Shown: positions 1 through 9,362, numbered from the stretch's first letter. The stretch is DNA of 64,000 nucleotides from Rhizobium sp. SL86 (GCF_026672545.1 NZ_JAPPRJ010000001.1:1364001-1428000), one strand, 5' to 3'. The notes: a model not told the origin generated them from the letters alone. A program made the numbers and translations.

Positions 1-1
1 T

Positions 2-1573
2 GTGATCGAGATGGACGCGGCCTCGCATACCGGCATCGACGACATCCGCGAGATCATCGAGCAGGTGCGCTACCGTCCGGTCTCGGCGCGCTACAAGGTC
101 TATATCATCGACGAAGTGCACATGCTCTCGACGCAGGCCTTCAACGGTCTCTTGAAGACGCTGGAAGAGCCGCCGGAGCATGTGAAGTTCATCTTCGCCA
201 CCACCGAAATCCGCAAGGTGCCGATCACGGTTCTCTCGCGCTGCCAGCGGTTTGACCTGCGCCGCATCAGTGCGGCCGATCTCGTCGGCCTGTTTTCCGC
301 GATCCTCGGCAAGGAGGCGATTGCCTTCGAACCGGAGGCGCTGGCGATGATCGCACGCGCAGCGGAAGGTTCCGCCCGTGACGGCCTCTCCCTGCTCGAT
401 CAGGCGATTGCCCATGGCGGCGGATCGGTGCAGGTCGAGACCGTGCGCGGCATGCTGGGCCTTGCCGACCGGGCGCGCATCGTCGATCTCTTCGAACATG
501 TGGTCAAAGGCGACGTGCAGGCCGCGCTGCACGAGTTTTCCGCCCAATACGAGGCGGGCGCCAACCCGGTCGTCGTGCTGACGGATCTCGCCGATTTCAC
601 CCATCTCGTCACCCGCATCAAATATATCCCGGAAGCCGGCAACGACCCCTCGCTCAGCGAAGTGGAGCGGGTGCGCGGTGCAGAATTTGCCGGCAATGTC
701 GCCGTCACCACGCTGTCGCGGATGTGGCAGATGCTGCTGAAGGGTATTCCGGAGGCGGAAAACTCCTCGCGTCCGGCCGGTGCCGCCGAAATGGTGCTGA
801 TCCGCTTGGCGCATGCCGCACATCTGCCCTCGCCAGAAGATGCCGCACGTCGGGTGGCCGATCTGCTGAACGGCGGCGGTGATGCCGGCCCTTCGGCTCA
901 AGGTTCGGGTAATGGCGGTCCGCGGGCAAGCCTTGGCGGATCTCCGGCCACGATGGCACGCGGCGCAGACCAGACACCCGCTCCGCGCATGGCCTCCAAC
1001 GGTGGCTCGGGCGGACCGACGGCGATGCTCGCCGCTGTCCCGTCGACGCCGCAGCCGATGGCCGTTGGGCGCACGGAAGAGCGGCCGGCAAGCCAGCCCG
1101 CCGCCGCGCCGGCACCGAAGGTGCCGATCACCTCGCTGTCGGACATCGCCGACCTCTGCACCAAGAACCGCGATCCGAAACTGAAGGCGCTGCTGCGCAG
1201 CTTCGTGCGGCTGGTCAAGCTGGATCCCGGCCGGCTGGAAATCAACCTGCCACCGGATGCGCCGAAAAGTATCGTCGGCGACCTGCAACGACGGCTGGAA
1301 GAGTGGACTGAAACCCGCTGGATGGTGATCCTCAGCCGCGAAAAGGGCTCACAAACGCTGGCCGAGGTGGACAGCGAAGTGCGTGAGGCACGGCTGATCG
1401 ATGCCAAGGCCGATCCGGATGTCGCGGCCATCCTCAGCCAGTTCCCCGGCGCCCGCATTACCGACGTGCGCATCCGGGTGAGCGAGGACGACGAGACCGA
1501 AGAGGTCAAACCGTCGGCGACGATCGAAACCGACGAGGGCGACATTCTGCCCGGCGACGACATGGAATTCTGA
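2..1573 (+). CDS. dnaX: DNA polymerase III subunit gamma/tau, C-terminal part (5' truncated by window edge)
   Basis: This is the clamp-loader subunit of DNA polymerase III, which opens and loads the sliding clamp. The reading frame is open at the left edge, so the N-terminus with the P-loop and the four zinc-binding cysteines lies outside. Visible AAA+ parts are Walker B (IIDEVHML, about residues 34-41 of the fragment), sensor 1 (FATTEIRKVP) and the arginine-finger region LSRCQRFDLRR. A low-complexity Gly/Ala/Pro linker covers roughly residues 280-375. A conserved C-terminal domain and an acidic tail follow. I saw no A-rich slippery site that would make a short gamma form. It is followed 24 bp later by ybaB, the usual bacterial pairing, so co-transcription is likely. 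Confidence 0.96.
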   Translation: MIEMDAASHTGIDDIREIIEQVRYRPVSARYKVYIIDEVHMLSTQAFNGLLKTLEEPPEHVKFIFATTEIRKVPITVLSRCQRFDLRRISAADLVGLFSAILGKEAIAFEPEALAMIARAAEGSARDGLSLLDQAIAHGGGSVQVETVRGMLGLADRARIVDLFEHVVKGDVQAALHEFSAQYEAGANPVVVLTDLADFTHLVTRIKYIPEAGNDPSLSEVERVRGAEFAGNVAVTTLSRMWQMLLKGIPEAENSSRPAGAAEMVLIRLAHAAHLPSPEDAARRVADLLNGGGDAGPSAQGSGNGGPRASLGGSPATMARGADQTPAPRMASNGGSGGPTAMLAAVPSTPQPMAVGRTEERPASQPAAAPAPKVPITSLSDIADLCTKNRDPKLKALLRSFVRLVKLDPGRLEINLPPDAPKSIVGDLQRRLEEWTETRWMVILSREKGSQTLAEVDSEVREARLIDAKADPDVAAILSQFPGARITDVRIRVSEDDETEEVKPSATIETDEGDILPGDDMEF

Positions 1574-1597
1574 CAGGAAACGAGAAGGAGCGACCCG

Positions 1598-1921
1598 ATG
1601 CGCGACATCATGGGCATGATGGGCAAGGTCAAGGAAATGCAGGCCAAGATGGAGCAGATGCAGGCGGATATCGCCGCGCTCGAAGTCGAGGGCAAATCCG
1701 GCGGTGGCCTGGTGGCCGTGCGCATGACCGGCAAGGGCGAAATGCTGGGCCTGAAGATCGACCCCTCGCTGTTCAAGGAAGACGAGGTCGAGATCCTCGA
1801 AGACCTCGTTATTGCCGCGCACAAGGATGCCAAGGACAAGGCCGAGGCGCTCGCCGCCGAAAAGACCCGCGAACTGACCGCCGGCCTGCCGATCCCGCCC
1901 GGCATGAAGCTGCCGTTCTAA
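1598..1921 (+). CDS. ybaB: YbaB/EbfC family nucleoid-associated protein
   Basis: A small DNA-binding protein of 107 residues, the normal family length. It begins with a Met-rich helix ([15 protein letters not shown]). The central part ([16 protein letters not shown], then LKIDPSLF) matches the strand region of the YbaB fold, and the C-terminus is helical and ends in a PPGMKLPF tail typical of the family. The ATG has an AGAAGGAG ribosome site just upstream. It lies between dnaX and recR, as in most bacteria, although here a minus-strand MOSC gene separates it from recR. Family members bind DNA as dimers and are thought to shape the nucleoid; a specific role in this organism cannot be read from sequence. 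Confidence 0.95.
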   Translation: MRDIMGMMGKVKEMQAKMEQMQADIAALEVEGKSGGGLVAVRMTGKGEMLGLKIDPSLFKEDEVEILEDLVIAAHKDAKDKAEALAAEKTRELTAGLPIPPGMKLPF

Positions 1922-1926
1922 GTACG

Positions 1927-2538
1927 TCAGCCCGATAAAGCTGCCCGCAGCCTTTCGCTGATCGGGAGAGCCAGGAGGTGAGCGCGCTCTTCGTCGCTCA
2001 CCTGCTTCGTCACCAGTCCCAGCAGGTACGGCATTGTGACGGATTGCCCGTCGAAGGGGATGTGGGTGACTGGATCGCCGGCCCGCATCGTCCCGTTGCG
2101 CAGGACCCGGGCATAAAAGCCCGGCCTCGCCATCTGGTAGAACCGACGGGCAAAGCGCGGATCCCCCATGCGGGCCGAAAGCGTCGCGCACGGCGTGCGC
2201 GTCGAGGTCACCTCCAGCAGGATATCCTCCGTCTGAAACCGGTCGCCGACCCGCACGATCCGGCTGTCGAGCCCGTCGATCACCAGGTTTTCGCCGAACG
2301 TGCCGGGTTCGACGGTTTTTCCCAGTTCGGCCGACCAGGCCGCCAAATCCACCGAGCCCAGCCCGTAAACCGCCTGGTCCGGCCCGCCGTGATGTTTGCG
2401 GTTCAGCACCGAATCACCGAGCAGCCCGCTCTCGTCGATCAGGACGGCACCGCTGACCGGACCCTTATTGAGACCGGTCTTATAGGTCCTGCCCGGCACT
2501 TTCTCCGGTCGTCCGATGCAGATGGCGCTGACTTTCAC
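1927..2538 (-). CDS. MOSC domain-containing protein (YiiM-like)
   Basis: A 203-residue MOSC-domain protein (the beta-strand domain shared with molybdenum cofactor sulfurase C-termini), related to YiiM. Motifs include AVYGLGSVDLAAW, GTFGENLVIDGL and a conserved cysteine in TSTRTPCATLSARM, the expected position for the catalytic or sulfur-carrying Cys. YiiM-type proteins are linked to molybdenum-cofactor-dependent reduction of N-hydroxylated compounds; the substrate here is unknown. The start chosen is GTG at 2538 because GAGG sits eight bases upstream; an upstream in-frame TTG at 2571 is less likely. It is divergent from recR and convergent with ybaB, thus an insertion into the usual dnaX-ybaB-recR order. 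Confidence 0.85.
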   Translation of the reverse strand: MKVSAICIGRPEKVPGRTYKTGLNKGPVSGAVLIDESGLLGDSVLNRKHHGGPDQAVYGLGSVDLAAWSAELGKTVEPGTFGENLVIDGLDSRIVRVGDRFQTEDILLEVTSTRTPCATLSARMGDPRFARRFYQMARPGFYARVLRNGTMRAGDPVTHIPFDGQSVTMPYLLGLVTKQVSDEERAHLLALPISERLRAALSG

Positions 2539-2594
2539 GAGAGATGCCTCACTGTGCGATTCCGTTTCCAACGCTTATCGTCTAAAAGCGGCGC

Positions 2595-3200
2595 ATGGCA
2601 AAACGCGTTACCGGTCCCGAAATCGAAAAACTCATCCAGCTGCTGGCAAAGGTTCCGGGGCTCGGGCCCCGCTCCGCGCGGCGCGCCGCCCTGCACCTCA
2701 TCAAGAAACGCGAACAGTTGATGGGCCCGCTGTCGCTGGCGCTGGGCGAAGCCTATGACAAGGTCAAGGTATGTTCGCGTTGCGGCAATGTCGATACCAG
2801 CGATCCCTGCACGGTCTGCACCGACGACCGGCGCGACCAGTCCGTGATCATCGTTGTGGAGGATGTTTCCGATCTCTGGGCGCTCGAACGCGCCGGCGCG
2901 ATGAATGCCGCCTACCACGTGCTGGGGGGAACGCTCTCGCCGCTCGATGGCGTCGGGCCGGACGATCTCAACATCAAGGGCCTTGTCGACCGGGCGAGCG
3001 AAGGCGGCATCCGGGAAATCATCCTCGCCGTCAACGCGACGGTGGAGGGCCAGGCAACGGCGCATTACATCACCGACCGGCTGGCCGAGCTGCCGGTCAA
3101 GATCACAAGGCTGGCGCATGGCGTGCCGGTGGGCGGCGAACTGGACTATCTGGACGAGGGAACACTGACGGCCGCACTTCGAGCGCGCACGGCGATTTGA
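2595..3200 (+). CDS. recR: Recombination protein RecR
   Basis: RecR works with RecO (and RecF) to load RecA at single-strand gaps. The 201-residue length is standard. The N-terminal helix-hairpin-helix is [17 protein letters not shown]. The zinc finger is [16 protein letters not shown] near residues 57-72, with all four cysteines present. The Toprim domain starts at [16 protein letters not shown] and a Walker B-like C-terminal region ends [16 protein letters not shown]. All expected residues appear intact. It opens a short plus-strand unit followed closely by the transglycosylase gene. Confidence 0.97.
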   Translation: MAKRVTGPEIEKLIQLLAKVPGLGPRSARRAALHLIKKREQLMGPLSLALGEAYDKVKVCSRCGNVDTSDPCTVCTDDRRDQSVIIVVEDVSDLWALERAGAMNAAYHVLGGTLSPLDGVGPDDLNIKGLVDRASEGGIREIILAVNATVEGQATAHYITDRLAELPVKITRLAHGVPVGGELDYLDEGTLTAALRARTAI

Positions 3201-3223
3201 AGATGACGGGAGGAGGAGATACA

Positions 3224-4738
3224 GTGATCAGGCTTCTTCGGAACATCCTCACCGGACGGCACGAAATTTCCAGGTCTTCGGTGGATATGGACAGATCCGC
3301 GGGATCCCCCCTCTCCTTAAGCGGAACGATGACTGGATCGGTCACAAACACCCCTCCCCAACCCCTCCCCACAAGGGGGAGGGGCTTAACCTGCCGCAGC
3401 CTCGTCGCCTTGATCCGGGCAGGGCGGAGCTGCAAGTCTTCTCCCCCCTTGTGGGGGAGATGGCCGGCAGGTCAGAGGGGGGCTGTCTGGGTTGGCAAAC
3501 GTTGTCTCGTGGCGTTGACGCTCCTTGGCCTGAACACGGTCTCCCTCCCCGCCCTTGCGGCCCCTTCCAAATCCGAGGTGGAAGCCGCGTTCCGCGCCTG
3601 GATCAGCCGCGATCTGGCAGCGGAGGCGCGCAAAGCGGGCGTTTCGGAGAAGACGATCGAGCGTGCGTTCCAGGGGGTCACCCTCAACTGGTCGCTGCCG
3701 GATCTCGTGCCGCCCGGCACGACACCGCCGAAGGAGCAGGACCAGAGCCAGGCAGAATTCTCCTCGCCCGGCGCCTATTTCTCCGAGCAGCGCCTGCAGG
3801 GGCTTGCCGCGACCGGCCGGACGCTGGCTGAGAACCATGCGGCAACGCTCCGCAAAATCGAAAAGACCTATGGCGTGCCGGGTGCCATCGTGATTGCCAT
3901 CTGGGGCCGGGAATCCGGTTATGGCCGGGCAAAACTGCCCTACTCTGCCATTGAAGTGCTGGCGACCAAGGCCTTCATGTCGACCCGCAAGGAGATGTTC
4001 CGCACCGAACTGATCGACGCGCTGCGCATTCTCGAACACGGCGATGTCGCGCCGGGGCGGATGATGGGCTCGTGGGCCGGCGCGCTTGGCCAACCGCAGT
4101 TCATGCCGTCGAGTTATGTCAAATACGCCGTCGATTTTGATGGCGATGGCCGCGCCGATATCTGGGATTCGGTGCCTGATACGCTGGGCTCGATCGCGCA
4201 TTATCTGGCGCTGAAAGGCTGGCAGCGCGGTCGCGACTGGGGCTTCGAGGTGAGCATTCCTGACGGCGTCTCCTGCGCGCAGGAAGGGCCGGATCTGGCG
4301 AAACCGATTTCCGCCTGGCAGGCGAGCGGCATTACCCGCATCTCAGGAAAAGCCTTTCCCGTCGAGGAGGCGAAGCTTTCCGGCATGATGCTGGTGCCGG
4401 CCGGGCGGCATGGACCGGAATTCATCGTCACGCCGAACTTCTACGTGCTGAAGGAATACAACAATTCCGATCTCTACGCGCTCTTCATCGGCAATCTGGC
4501 CGATCGCATCGCCTTTGGCAGCGGCGCGTTCCAGGGTCAATGGGGGGCCGTCGGCAAGATGCTGCGTTCGGATGTGCTGGCCATGCAGAAGAGCCTGCAG
4601 GCCAAGGGTTATGATGTCGGCAAGGCGGATGGGCTGGCCGGTTTCAAGACCCGCCGCTCGCTTGGCGACTGGCAGGCGAAGAACGGTCTGACGCCCACCT
4701 GTTTTCCGGATGAAAGCCTGAAGGCGAAACTGCGCTAA
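3224..4738 (+). CDS. Lytic murein transglycosylase (MltB-like, SLT_2 plus peptidoglycan-binding domain)
   Basis: A periplasmic enzyme that cleaves peptidoglycan between MurNAc and GlcNAc to form 1,6-anhydro ends. The catalytic glutamate is in IWGRESGYGR, followed by conserved YVKYAVDFDGDGRADIW, typical of the MltB/SLT_2 family. The C-terminus carries a PG_binding_1 repeat (MQKSLQAKGYDVGKADG). The start is uncertain. A strong GGAGGAGGAG site precedes GTG 3224, but the signal-peptide core (LVALTLLGLNTVSLPALAA) begins only near 3506. The stretch between is mostly a palindromic repeat read through in frame. ATG 3329 and GTG 3509 are alternatives. The stop overlaps the convergent GNAT gene's end by four bases. 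Confidence 0.85.
   Translation: MIRLLRNILTGRHEISRSSVDMDRSAGSPLSLSGTMTGSVTNTPPQPLPTRGRGLTCRSLVALIRAGRSCKSSPPLWGRWPAGQRGAVWVGKRCLVALTLLGLNTVSLPALAAPSKSEVEAAFRAWISRDLAAEARKAGVSEKTIERAFQGVTLNWSLPDLVPPGTTPPKEQDQSQAEFSSPGAYFSEQRLQGLAATGRTLAENHAATLRKIEKTYGVPGAIVIAIWGRESGYGRAKLPYSAIEVLATKAFMSTRKEMFRTELIDALRILEHGDVAPGRMMGSWAGALGQPQFMPSSYVKYAVDFDGDGRADIWDSVPDTLGSIAHYLALKGWQRGRDWGFEVSIPDGVSCAQEGPDLAKPISAWQASGITRISGKAFPVEEAKLSGMMLVPAGRHGPEFIVTPNFYVLKEYNNSDLYALFIGNLADRIAFGSGAFQGQWGAVGKMLRSDVLAMQKSLQAKGYDVGKADGLAGFKTRRSLGDWQAKNGLTPTCFPDESLKAKLR
3340..3490. repeat. RIME-like palindromic intergenic element inside the transglycosylase 5' region
   Basis: The element has nested inverted repeats. Hairpin one pairs 3362-3370 with 3376-3384 (CCCCTCCCC/GGGGAGGGG). 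Hairpin two pairs 3441-3447 with 3453-3459 (CTCCCCC/GGGGGAG). An outer pair joins 3389-3396 (ACCTGCCG) to 3465-3472 (CGGCAGGT). C- and G-runs with an ACAAGGGGG/CCCCCTTGT core are the pattern of rhizobial intergenic mosaic elements (RIME). It sits between a strong ribosome site and the signal-peptide coding sequence and is open in the gene's frame. Confidence 0.7.
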
Positions 4739-5190
4739 AGGCTGAGCTTGAACCCTTCGTGGCTCGCCTCGAAGCCCAGCTGCTCGTAGAAGCGCAATGC
4801 ATCCTCGCGGCGTTTGTCGGAGGTCAGCTGGACAAGGCCGCAGCCGCGCCGACGGCATTCCTCGATTGCCCAGAGCATCATCTCGCGCCCGAGACCACTG
4901 CCGCGCTGGTCGCTCGAAATGCGCACGCTCTCGATCTGGCCGCGCCAGAGACCGAGGCGCGAGAGGCCAGGAATGAAACTGATCTGAAGACAGCCGATAA
5001 CCTCGCCCGCCTCGCCCAGCACCACTGCCAGCAACTGGTTGGGGTCCGTTTCGATGGCGGAAAAGGCCTCGACATACCGCGCATCCACCGGGTCCGAGAC
5101 GACTTCGCGCGACAGACCCAGCTGGTCGTCTGCGAGCATTGCGACGATGGCGGCGAGATCCTTGCGCTCTGCCTTGCGAATTTGGACCAT
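4735..5190 (-). CDS. GNAT family N-acetyltransferase
   Basis: A 151-residue single-domain acetyltransferase that would move an acetyl group from acetyl-CoA to an unidentified amine. The acetyl-CoA loop is QRGSGLGREMM (the Q/R-x-x-G-x-G/A signature), preceded by the strand IESVRISSDQ and followed by the family's C-terminal VQLTSDKRREDALRFYEQLGF. It starts with ATG 5190, 10 bp past the stop of the MFS gene on the same strand, so the two probably form an operon. Substrate cannot be inferred; resistance or detoxification is possible given the exporter neighbour. Confidence 0.92.
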   Translation of the reverse strand: MVQIRKAERKDLAAIVAMLADDQLGLSREVVSDPVDARYVEAFSAIETDPNQLLAVVLGEAGEVIGCLQISFIPGLSRLGLWRGQIESVRISSDQRGSGLGREMMLWAIEECRRRGCGLVQLTSDKRREDALRFYEQLGFEASHEGFKLSL

Positions 5191-5200
5191 GCGTCTGCCC

Positions 5201-6841
5201 TCAATGGTGAAGATCGATGGAGGTTTTCTGGAAGATGTCGTCGCCGGTATCCTCCGGTGGGATGGCCTGGCGTTCGATCATGCGGTGGACGCGCGGACCT
5301 TCCGGTCCGGCATGCAGGGCACGGATGCGCGTCCAGACCTCCGAATCCGCCTGGGTGCGGCGCTGGTTGTGGCGCACGTAATCGGCCCAGGTGGCGGTAT
5401 GATAGGTCTCGGTCCAGATGTCCGGGTTTTCCAGGTCGCGCATCAGCGCCCACTGGCGGGCACCATCCCGGATGCGGATGCGACGGCGCTCCGACATCAG
5501 GGCGAGAAACTCCGGCACGTTTTCCTCGTGGATCGTGTAATCGACGAGCAGGACGATCGGGCCACTGCGCGGCTGCAGATCGAGGCGGAGCGACGGTTCA
5601 CGGAAGGTGTTGGCCGGGTCGAGATTGAGCGTCTCGAGCGAAGGAAGCGCAAATTTCCAGCCCACCACCGCGCCGAGCACCATCACGAGGCTCGCAATCA
5701 TCAGCGAGGTGGCAACCCCATGCTCCTCCGCGATCGTGCCCCAGAGCCAGCTGCCAACGGCAATGCCACCAAAGGCAGCGGTCTGATAGAAAGAGAGCGC
5801 GCGGCCCACCACCCAGCGCGGCGTCGACAGCTGGACGGTCGTGTTGAACAGCGACAACGCCAAAACCCAGCAGGCACCGGGCACGAGAAGGACCAGGCAG
5901 GTGAGCCAGGTGGAGGTGGAGAGTGCGGCCACCACGGCGCTGGCAGCAAAGCCGGTGAAGGACAGCCGCACGATCATTTCGCTGGACCAGATTTCGCGCA
6001 GCCGCGCGTTCAGCATGGCGCCGCCGACCGCCCCGACGCCGAAGGCCCCCAGCATGAAACCATAGGTCAGCGGGCCGCCCGCCACCAGATCCCGCGCCAC
6101 CAGTGGCAGAAGCGCCAGGATGGCGCTGGCCGCGAGCCCGAAGAGCGCGGAACGGAACAGCACGTTGATCAGCTTCGGCGACATGGCCACATAACCGAAG
6201 CCGGCCGAGAGCGCCCGCCCCAGCGTTTCGCGCGGGAGTTTGCTGGATGGCAGCTCCGGGCGCCAGCGAAGCAGGGCGAAGATGAGCGCCAGATAGCTCA
6301 GCGCATTGGTGGCAAAGGCCGCCGCCGCACCGAAGGCTGCGACAATCGCCCCGCCGATCGCCGGCCCGAGGCTTCGGGTGATGTTGAAACCGACACTGTT
6401 CAGCGTCACCGCCGCCGGCAGAATGGCACGCGGCACCATATCGCCGACCGAGGCCTGCCAGGAGGGATTGTTGAGTGCCGTGCCGCAGCCGATCAGGAAG
6501 GTGAAGGTGAGCAGCAGCCAGGGACTGAGCCAGCCGAAATAGGCAAACAGCGTGAGCAACAGCGAGACCGCCAGCATGAACCCCTGCGCCGCCAGCATGA
6601 TGCTGCGGCGATTGAAGTTATCGGCAAGCGCGCCGGCGACGAGCGAAAACAGCATGATCGGCAGCGCGGTCGAGGACTGCACGAGTGCGACCATGTTCTC
6701 CGAGTTCGAAATCGCCGTCATCATCCAGGCGGCGCCGACGGCCTGGATCAGCCCACCGAAATTGGAGGCGATGCTGGCGATCCAGATGGTTCGGAAGGTC
6801 TGATGGCCGAAAGGCGCCAGGGGGGAAACCCGGTCGGGCAC
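5201..6841 (-). CDS. MFS transporter of the transmembrane secretion effector (MFS_3/EntS-like) family
   Basis: A 546-residue inner-membrane exporter. The N-terminal 400 residues contain about twelve hydrophobic segments. FGHQTFRTIWIASIASNFGG is the characteristic N-terminus of this family, which includes the enterobactin exporter EntS and many uncharacterised relatives. The soluble C-terminal 120 residues (from about FREPSLRL) form the extra domain often fused to this MFS subgroup. Translation probably begins at GTG 6841 with GAGG upstream, since an in-frame stop lies just before it. It is upstream of the GNAT gene in an apparent operon. Substrate is unknown. Confidence 0.88.
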   Translation of the reverse strand: MPDRVSPLAPFGHQTFRTIWIASIASNFGGLIQAVGAAWMMTAISNSENMVALVQSSTALPIMLFSLVAGALADNFNRRSIMLAAQGFMLAVSLLLTLFAYFGWLSPWLLLTFTFLIGCGTALNNPSWQASVGDMVPRAILPAAVTLNSVGFNITRSLGPAIGGAIVAAFGAAAAFATNALSYLALIFALLRWRPELPSSKLPRETLGRALSAGFGYVAMSPKLINVLFRSALFGLAASAILALLPLVARDLVAGGPLTYGFMLGAFGVGAVGGAMLNARLREIWSSEMIVRLSFTGFAASAVVAALSTSTWLTCLVLLVPGACWVLALSLFNTTVQLSTPRWVVGRALSFYQTAAFGGIAVGSWLWGTIAEEHGVATSLMIASLVMVLGAVVGWKFALPSLETLNLDPANTFREPSLRLDLQPRSGPIVLLVDYTIHEENVPEFLALMSERRRIRIRDGARQWALMRDLENPDIWTETYHTATWADYVRHNQRRTQADSEVWTRIRALHAGPEGPRVHRMIERQAIPPEDTGDDIFQKTSIDLHH

Positions 6842-6941
6842 GGTGCACCTCGTCGTGATTCATGCTGGGCCATAAACTAGTCGCACCACCTGCCGGGGCA
6901 AGCGGAAATGCCTGCCGGGAGGAGCAAGCTTGCGCAAGCCC

Positions 6942-6970
6942 TTGCAATCGGAGGGCTTGCAGCGTATATG
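6942..6970 (+). promoter_or_regulatory. Sigma-70 type promoter of the rimP-nusA-infB operon
   Basis: TTGCAA (6942-6947), a 17-bp spacer and TATATG (6965-6970) give a good housekeeping promoter. It points at the rimP leader, with a predicted transcription start near 6977, about 113 bases before the rimP ATG. Confidence 0.7.
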
Positions 6971-6996
6971 AACCTTAAATTCTTGATCGTCAGATG

Positions 6997-7029
6997 AAGA
7001 GTGGGCCCGCGAAGGACCCGCTCTTTTTT
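6997..7029 (+). terminator. Terminator-like hairpin (putative attenuator) in the rimP-nusA-infB leader
   Basis: AAGAGTGGG (6997-7005) pairs with CCCGCTCTT (7017-7025; one G-U pair) and is followed by further T residues to 7029. This is an intrinsic terminator shape only about 20 bases after the predicted transcription start and before any coding sequence. That suggests the operon is attenuated, conceivably by its own product NusA, as known for the E. coli nusA operon leader. Confidence 0.6.
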
Positions 7030-7089
7030 GTTAGGCGGTCAGGCAAACGGAACATTATCGCCGGGACGGCGAATACGCCGAAAGACCAT

Positions 7090-7680
7090 ATGCAGGACAG
7101 CCAGAAGGAAGCGCGTCTCATCGTTGAGACGGGTCTCGACCTCAGGATCGCGGAAATCATCGAGCCGACACTGGAGGCGATGGATTTTCGCCTTGTTCGG
7201 GTACGGCTCCTCAATCAGAACGGCCTGACGCTGCAGATCATGTGCGAGCGCAACGACGGCACGATGACCGTCGAGGACTGCGAAGCGGTGTCGATGGCCA
7301 TTTCTCCGGTTCTCGATGTGGAAGATCCGGTCGATAAGGCGTATCATCTGGAAGTGTCGTCGCCCGGCATCGACCGGCCGATGGTGCGCAAGTCCGATTT
7401 TGTGCGCTGGACCGGGCATATCGTGAAGTGCGAGACCTCCGTGCTTCTCGACAACCGCAAGCGCTTCCGCGGCAAGATCGCGGAGACTGACGAAAACGGC
7501 TTCACGCTGGAGCGCGATCAGGTCGCCTATGGCGAAGAGCCGCGTGTGACCATTCCCTATTCCGCGCTGGCGGAAGCGAAACTGATCCTGACGGACGATC
7601 TGATCCGCGATGCCCTGCGCGCCGACAAGCTGGCGAAGGCGGAGGCCGCGAACCAGAACGACGAAAGCGACGAAGACTAA
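7090..7680 (+). CDS. rimP: Ribosome maturation factor RimP
   Basis: RimP helps mature the 30S ribosomal subunit. The 196-residue reading has the diagnostic [21 protein letters not shown] segment, the N-terminal [18 protein letters not shown] strand region and an SH3-like C-terminal domain ([17 protein letters not shown]), with an acidic tail. ATG 7090 is preferred because it starts the conserved region; an in-frame ATG at 6994 would lie inside the leader hairpin. It is the first gene of rimP-nusA-ylxR-infB, the standard translation/transcription operon, read from the promoter at 6942-6970. Confidence 0.93.
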   Translation: MQDSQKEARLIVETGLDLRIAEIIEPTLEAMDFRLVRVRLLNQNGLTLQIMCERNDGTMTVEDCEAVSMAISPVLDVEDPVDKAYHLEVSSPGIDRPMVRKSDFVRWTGHIVKCETSVLLDNRKRFRGKIAETDENGFTLERDQVAYGEEPRVTIPYSALAEAKLILTDDLIRDALRADKLAKAEAANQNDESDED

Positions 7681-7745
7681 ACCCCATTTTGCCCGCCCGA
7701 CGACGTGGGCAGCAGCACACATTCGATCTACGGAGACCGACGACA

Positions 7746-9362
7746 ATGGCAGTGAGTGCGAACCGACTTGAACTTCTGCAGATCGCAGATGCAGTGGCGC
7801 GCGAAAAGGTCATCGACCGCGAGATCGTTCTGGCCGCCATGGCCGATGCGATCCAGAAGGCGGCCCGCTCGCGTTACGGCACCGAGAGCAACATCCGCGC
7901 CGACATCAATTCCAAGACCGGCGAAATCCGCCTGCAGCGTCTCTTGGAAGTGGTGGAGCATGCCGAAGACTATACGACGCAGATCCCGCTGGCGCTTGCC
8001 CGTGATCGCAACGTCGATGCCAAGATCGGCGACTATATTGCCGATCCGCTGCCGCCGATGGATTTCGGCCGTATCGCCGCCCAGTCGGCCAAGCAGGTGA
8101 TCGTGCAGAAGGTGCGCGAAGCCGAACGTGATCGCCAGTACGACGAGTTCAAGGACCGCGTTGGCGAAATCGTCAACGGCACCGTCAAGCGCGTCGAATA
8201 TGGCAACGTCATCGTCGACCTCGGCCGTGGCGAAGGCATCATCCGTCGCGACGAAATGATCCCGCGCGAGAACATGCGTTACGGCGACCGCGTCCGCGCC
8301 TATGTCTACGACGTGCGCCGCGAACAGCGTGGCCCGCAGATCTTCCTGTCACGTACCCATCCGCAGTTCATGGTGAAGCTCTTCACCATGGAAGTGCCGG
8401 AAATCTACGACGGCATCATCCAGATCAAGTCGGTGGCCCGTGATCCGGGTTCGCGCGCCAAGATCGCCGTCATCTCGAACGACTCGTCCATCGATCCGGT
8501 CGGCGCCTGCGTCGGTATGCGCGGTTCCCGCGTCCAGGCGGTTGTCGGCGAGTTGCAGGGCGAGAAGATCGACATCATCCCGTGGTCGGCCGATCCGGCA
8601 TCCTTCATCGTCAACGCCCTGCAGCCGGCGGAAGTCGCCAAGGTCGTTCTCGATGAGGATGCAGAACGTATCGAAGTGGTGGTTCCGGACGAGCAGCTGT
8701 CGCTCGCCATCGGTCGTCGTGGCCAGAACGTCCGTCTTGCCTCGCAGCTGACGGGCTGGGACATCGACATCATGACGGAGGCCGAGGAATCGGAACGCCG
8801 TCAGAAGGAATTCAACGAGCGCACCAACCTGTTCATGGATGCCCTCGACGTGGACGAGATGGTCGGCCAGGTTCTCGCCTCCGAAGGTTTTGCCCAGGTG
8901 GAAGAGCTGGCTTACGTCGATCTCGACGAAATTGCCTCCATCGACGGTTTCGATGAAGACACCGCCAACGAGATCCAGACCCGCGCCCGCGAATATCTCG
9001 ACCGTCTGGAAGCGGAAATGGATGCCAAGCGTCGCGAACTCGGCGTGACCGACGAACTGCGCCAGATCGATGGCCTGACCGGCAAGATGCTGGTGGCGCT
9101 CGGCGAAGACGGCATCAAGACGGTGGAAGACTTCGCAGGCTGTGCGGCCGACGATCTGATTGGCTGGTCGGAGCGCAAGGACGGCGAAACGAAGAAGTTC
9201 GAAGGCATCTTCTCGAAGTTCGACGTGTCGCGCGTCGAAGCGGAAAACATGATCGTGCAGGCACGCCTGCTCGCCGGCTGGATCACCGAAGCGGATCTGG
9301 CGCGCGAGGAAGAAGAGGTTGTCGAAGCGGATGAGGAGGCGGACGCCGCAGTTCAGGAATGA
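7746..9362 (+). CDS. nusA: Transcription termination/antitermination protein NusA
   Basis: NusA binds RNA polymerase and nascent RNA and governs pausing, termination and antitermination. The 538-residue protein has the N-terminal polymerase-binding domain ([15 protein letters not shown]), an S1 domain ([21 protein letters not shown]), two KH domains ([20 protein letters not shown] and [18 protein letters not shown]) and C-terminal helix-hairpin-helix repeats plus an acidic tail ([14 protein letters not shown]). The ATG at 7746 has GGAG about ten bases upstream. Its stop overlaps the next start as ATGA at 9359-9362, indicating translational coupling to the YlxR gene. Confidence 0.97.
   Translation: MAVSANRLELLQIADAVAREKVIDREIVLAAMADAIQKAARSRYGTESNIRADINSKTGEIRLQRLLEVVEHAEDYTTQIPLALARDRNVDAKIGDYIADPLPPMDFGRIAAQSAKQVIVQKVREAERDRQYDEFKDRVGEIVNGTVKRVEYGNVIVDLGRGEGIIRRDEMIPRENMRYGDRVRAYVYDVRREQRGPQIFLSRTHPQFMVKLFTMEVPEIYDGIIQIKSVARDPGSRAKIAVISNDSSIDPVGACVGMRGSRVQAVVGELQGEKIDIIPWSADPASFIVNALQPAEVAKVVLDEDAERIEVVVPDEQLSLAIGRRGQNVRLASQLTGWDIDIMTEAEESERRQKEFNERTNLFMDALDVDEMVGQVLASEGFAQVEELAYVDLDEIASIDGFDEDTANEIQTRAREYLDRLEAEMDAKRRELGVTDELRQIDGLTGKMLVALGEDGIKTVEDFAGCAADDLIGWSERKDGETKKFEGIFSKFDVSRVEAENMIVQARLLAGWITEADLAREEEEVVEADEEADAAVQE

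Noticed and set aside
1..1573. Programmed frameshift site in dnaX
   Set aside because: No A-rich slippery heptamer was seen in the visible part.
2771..3200. In-frame extension of the transglycosylase frame back into recR
   Set aside because: Overlaps recR, whose zinc finger and Toprim motifs fix the frame; the extension is not protein-like.
5039..6880. Plus-strand frame of about 600 codons over the MFS gene
   Set aside because: Arg/Gly/Glu-rich shadow without domains; the minus-strand MFS protein has clear membrane helices.
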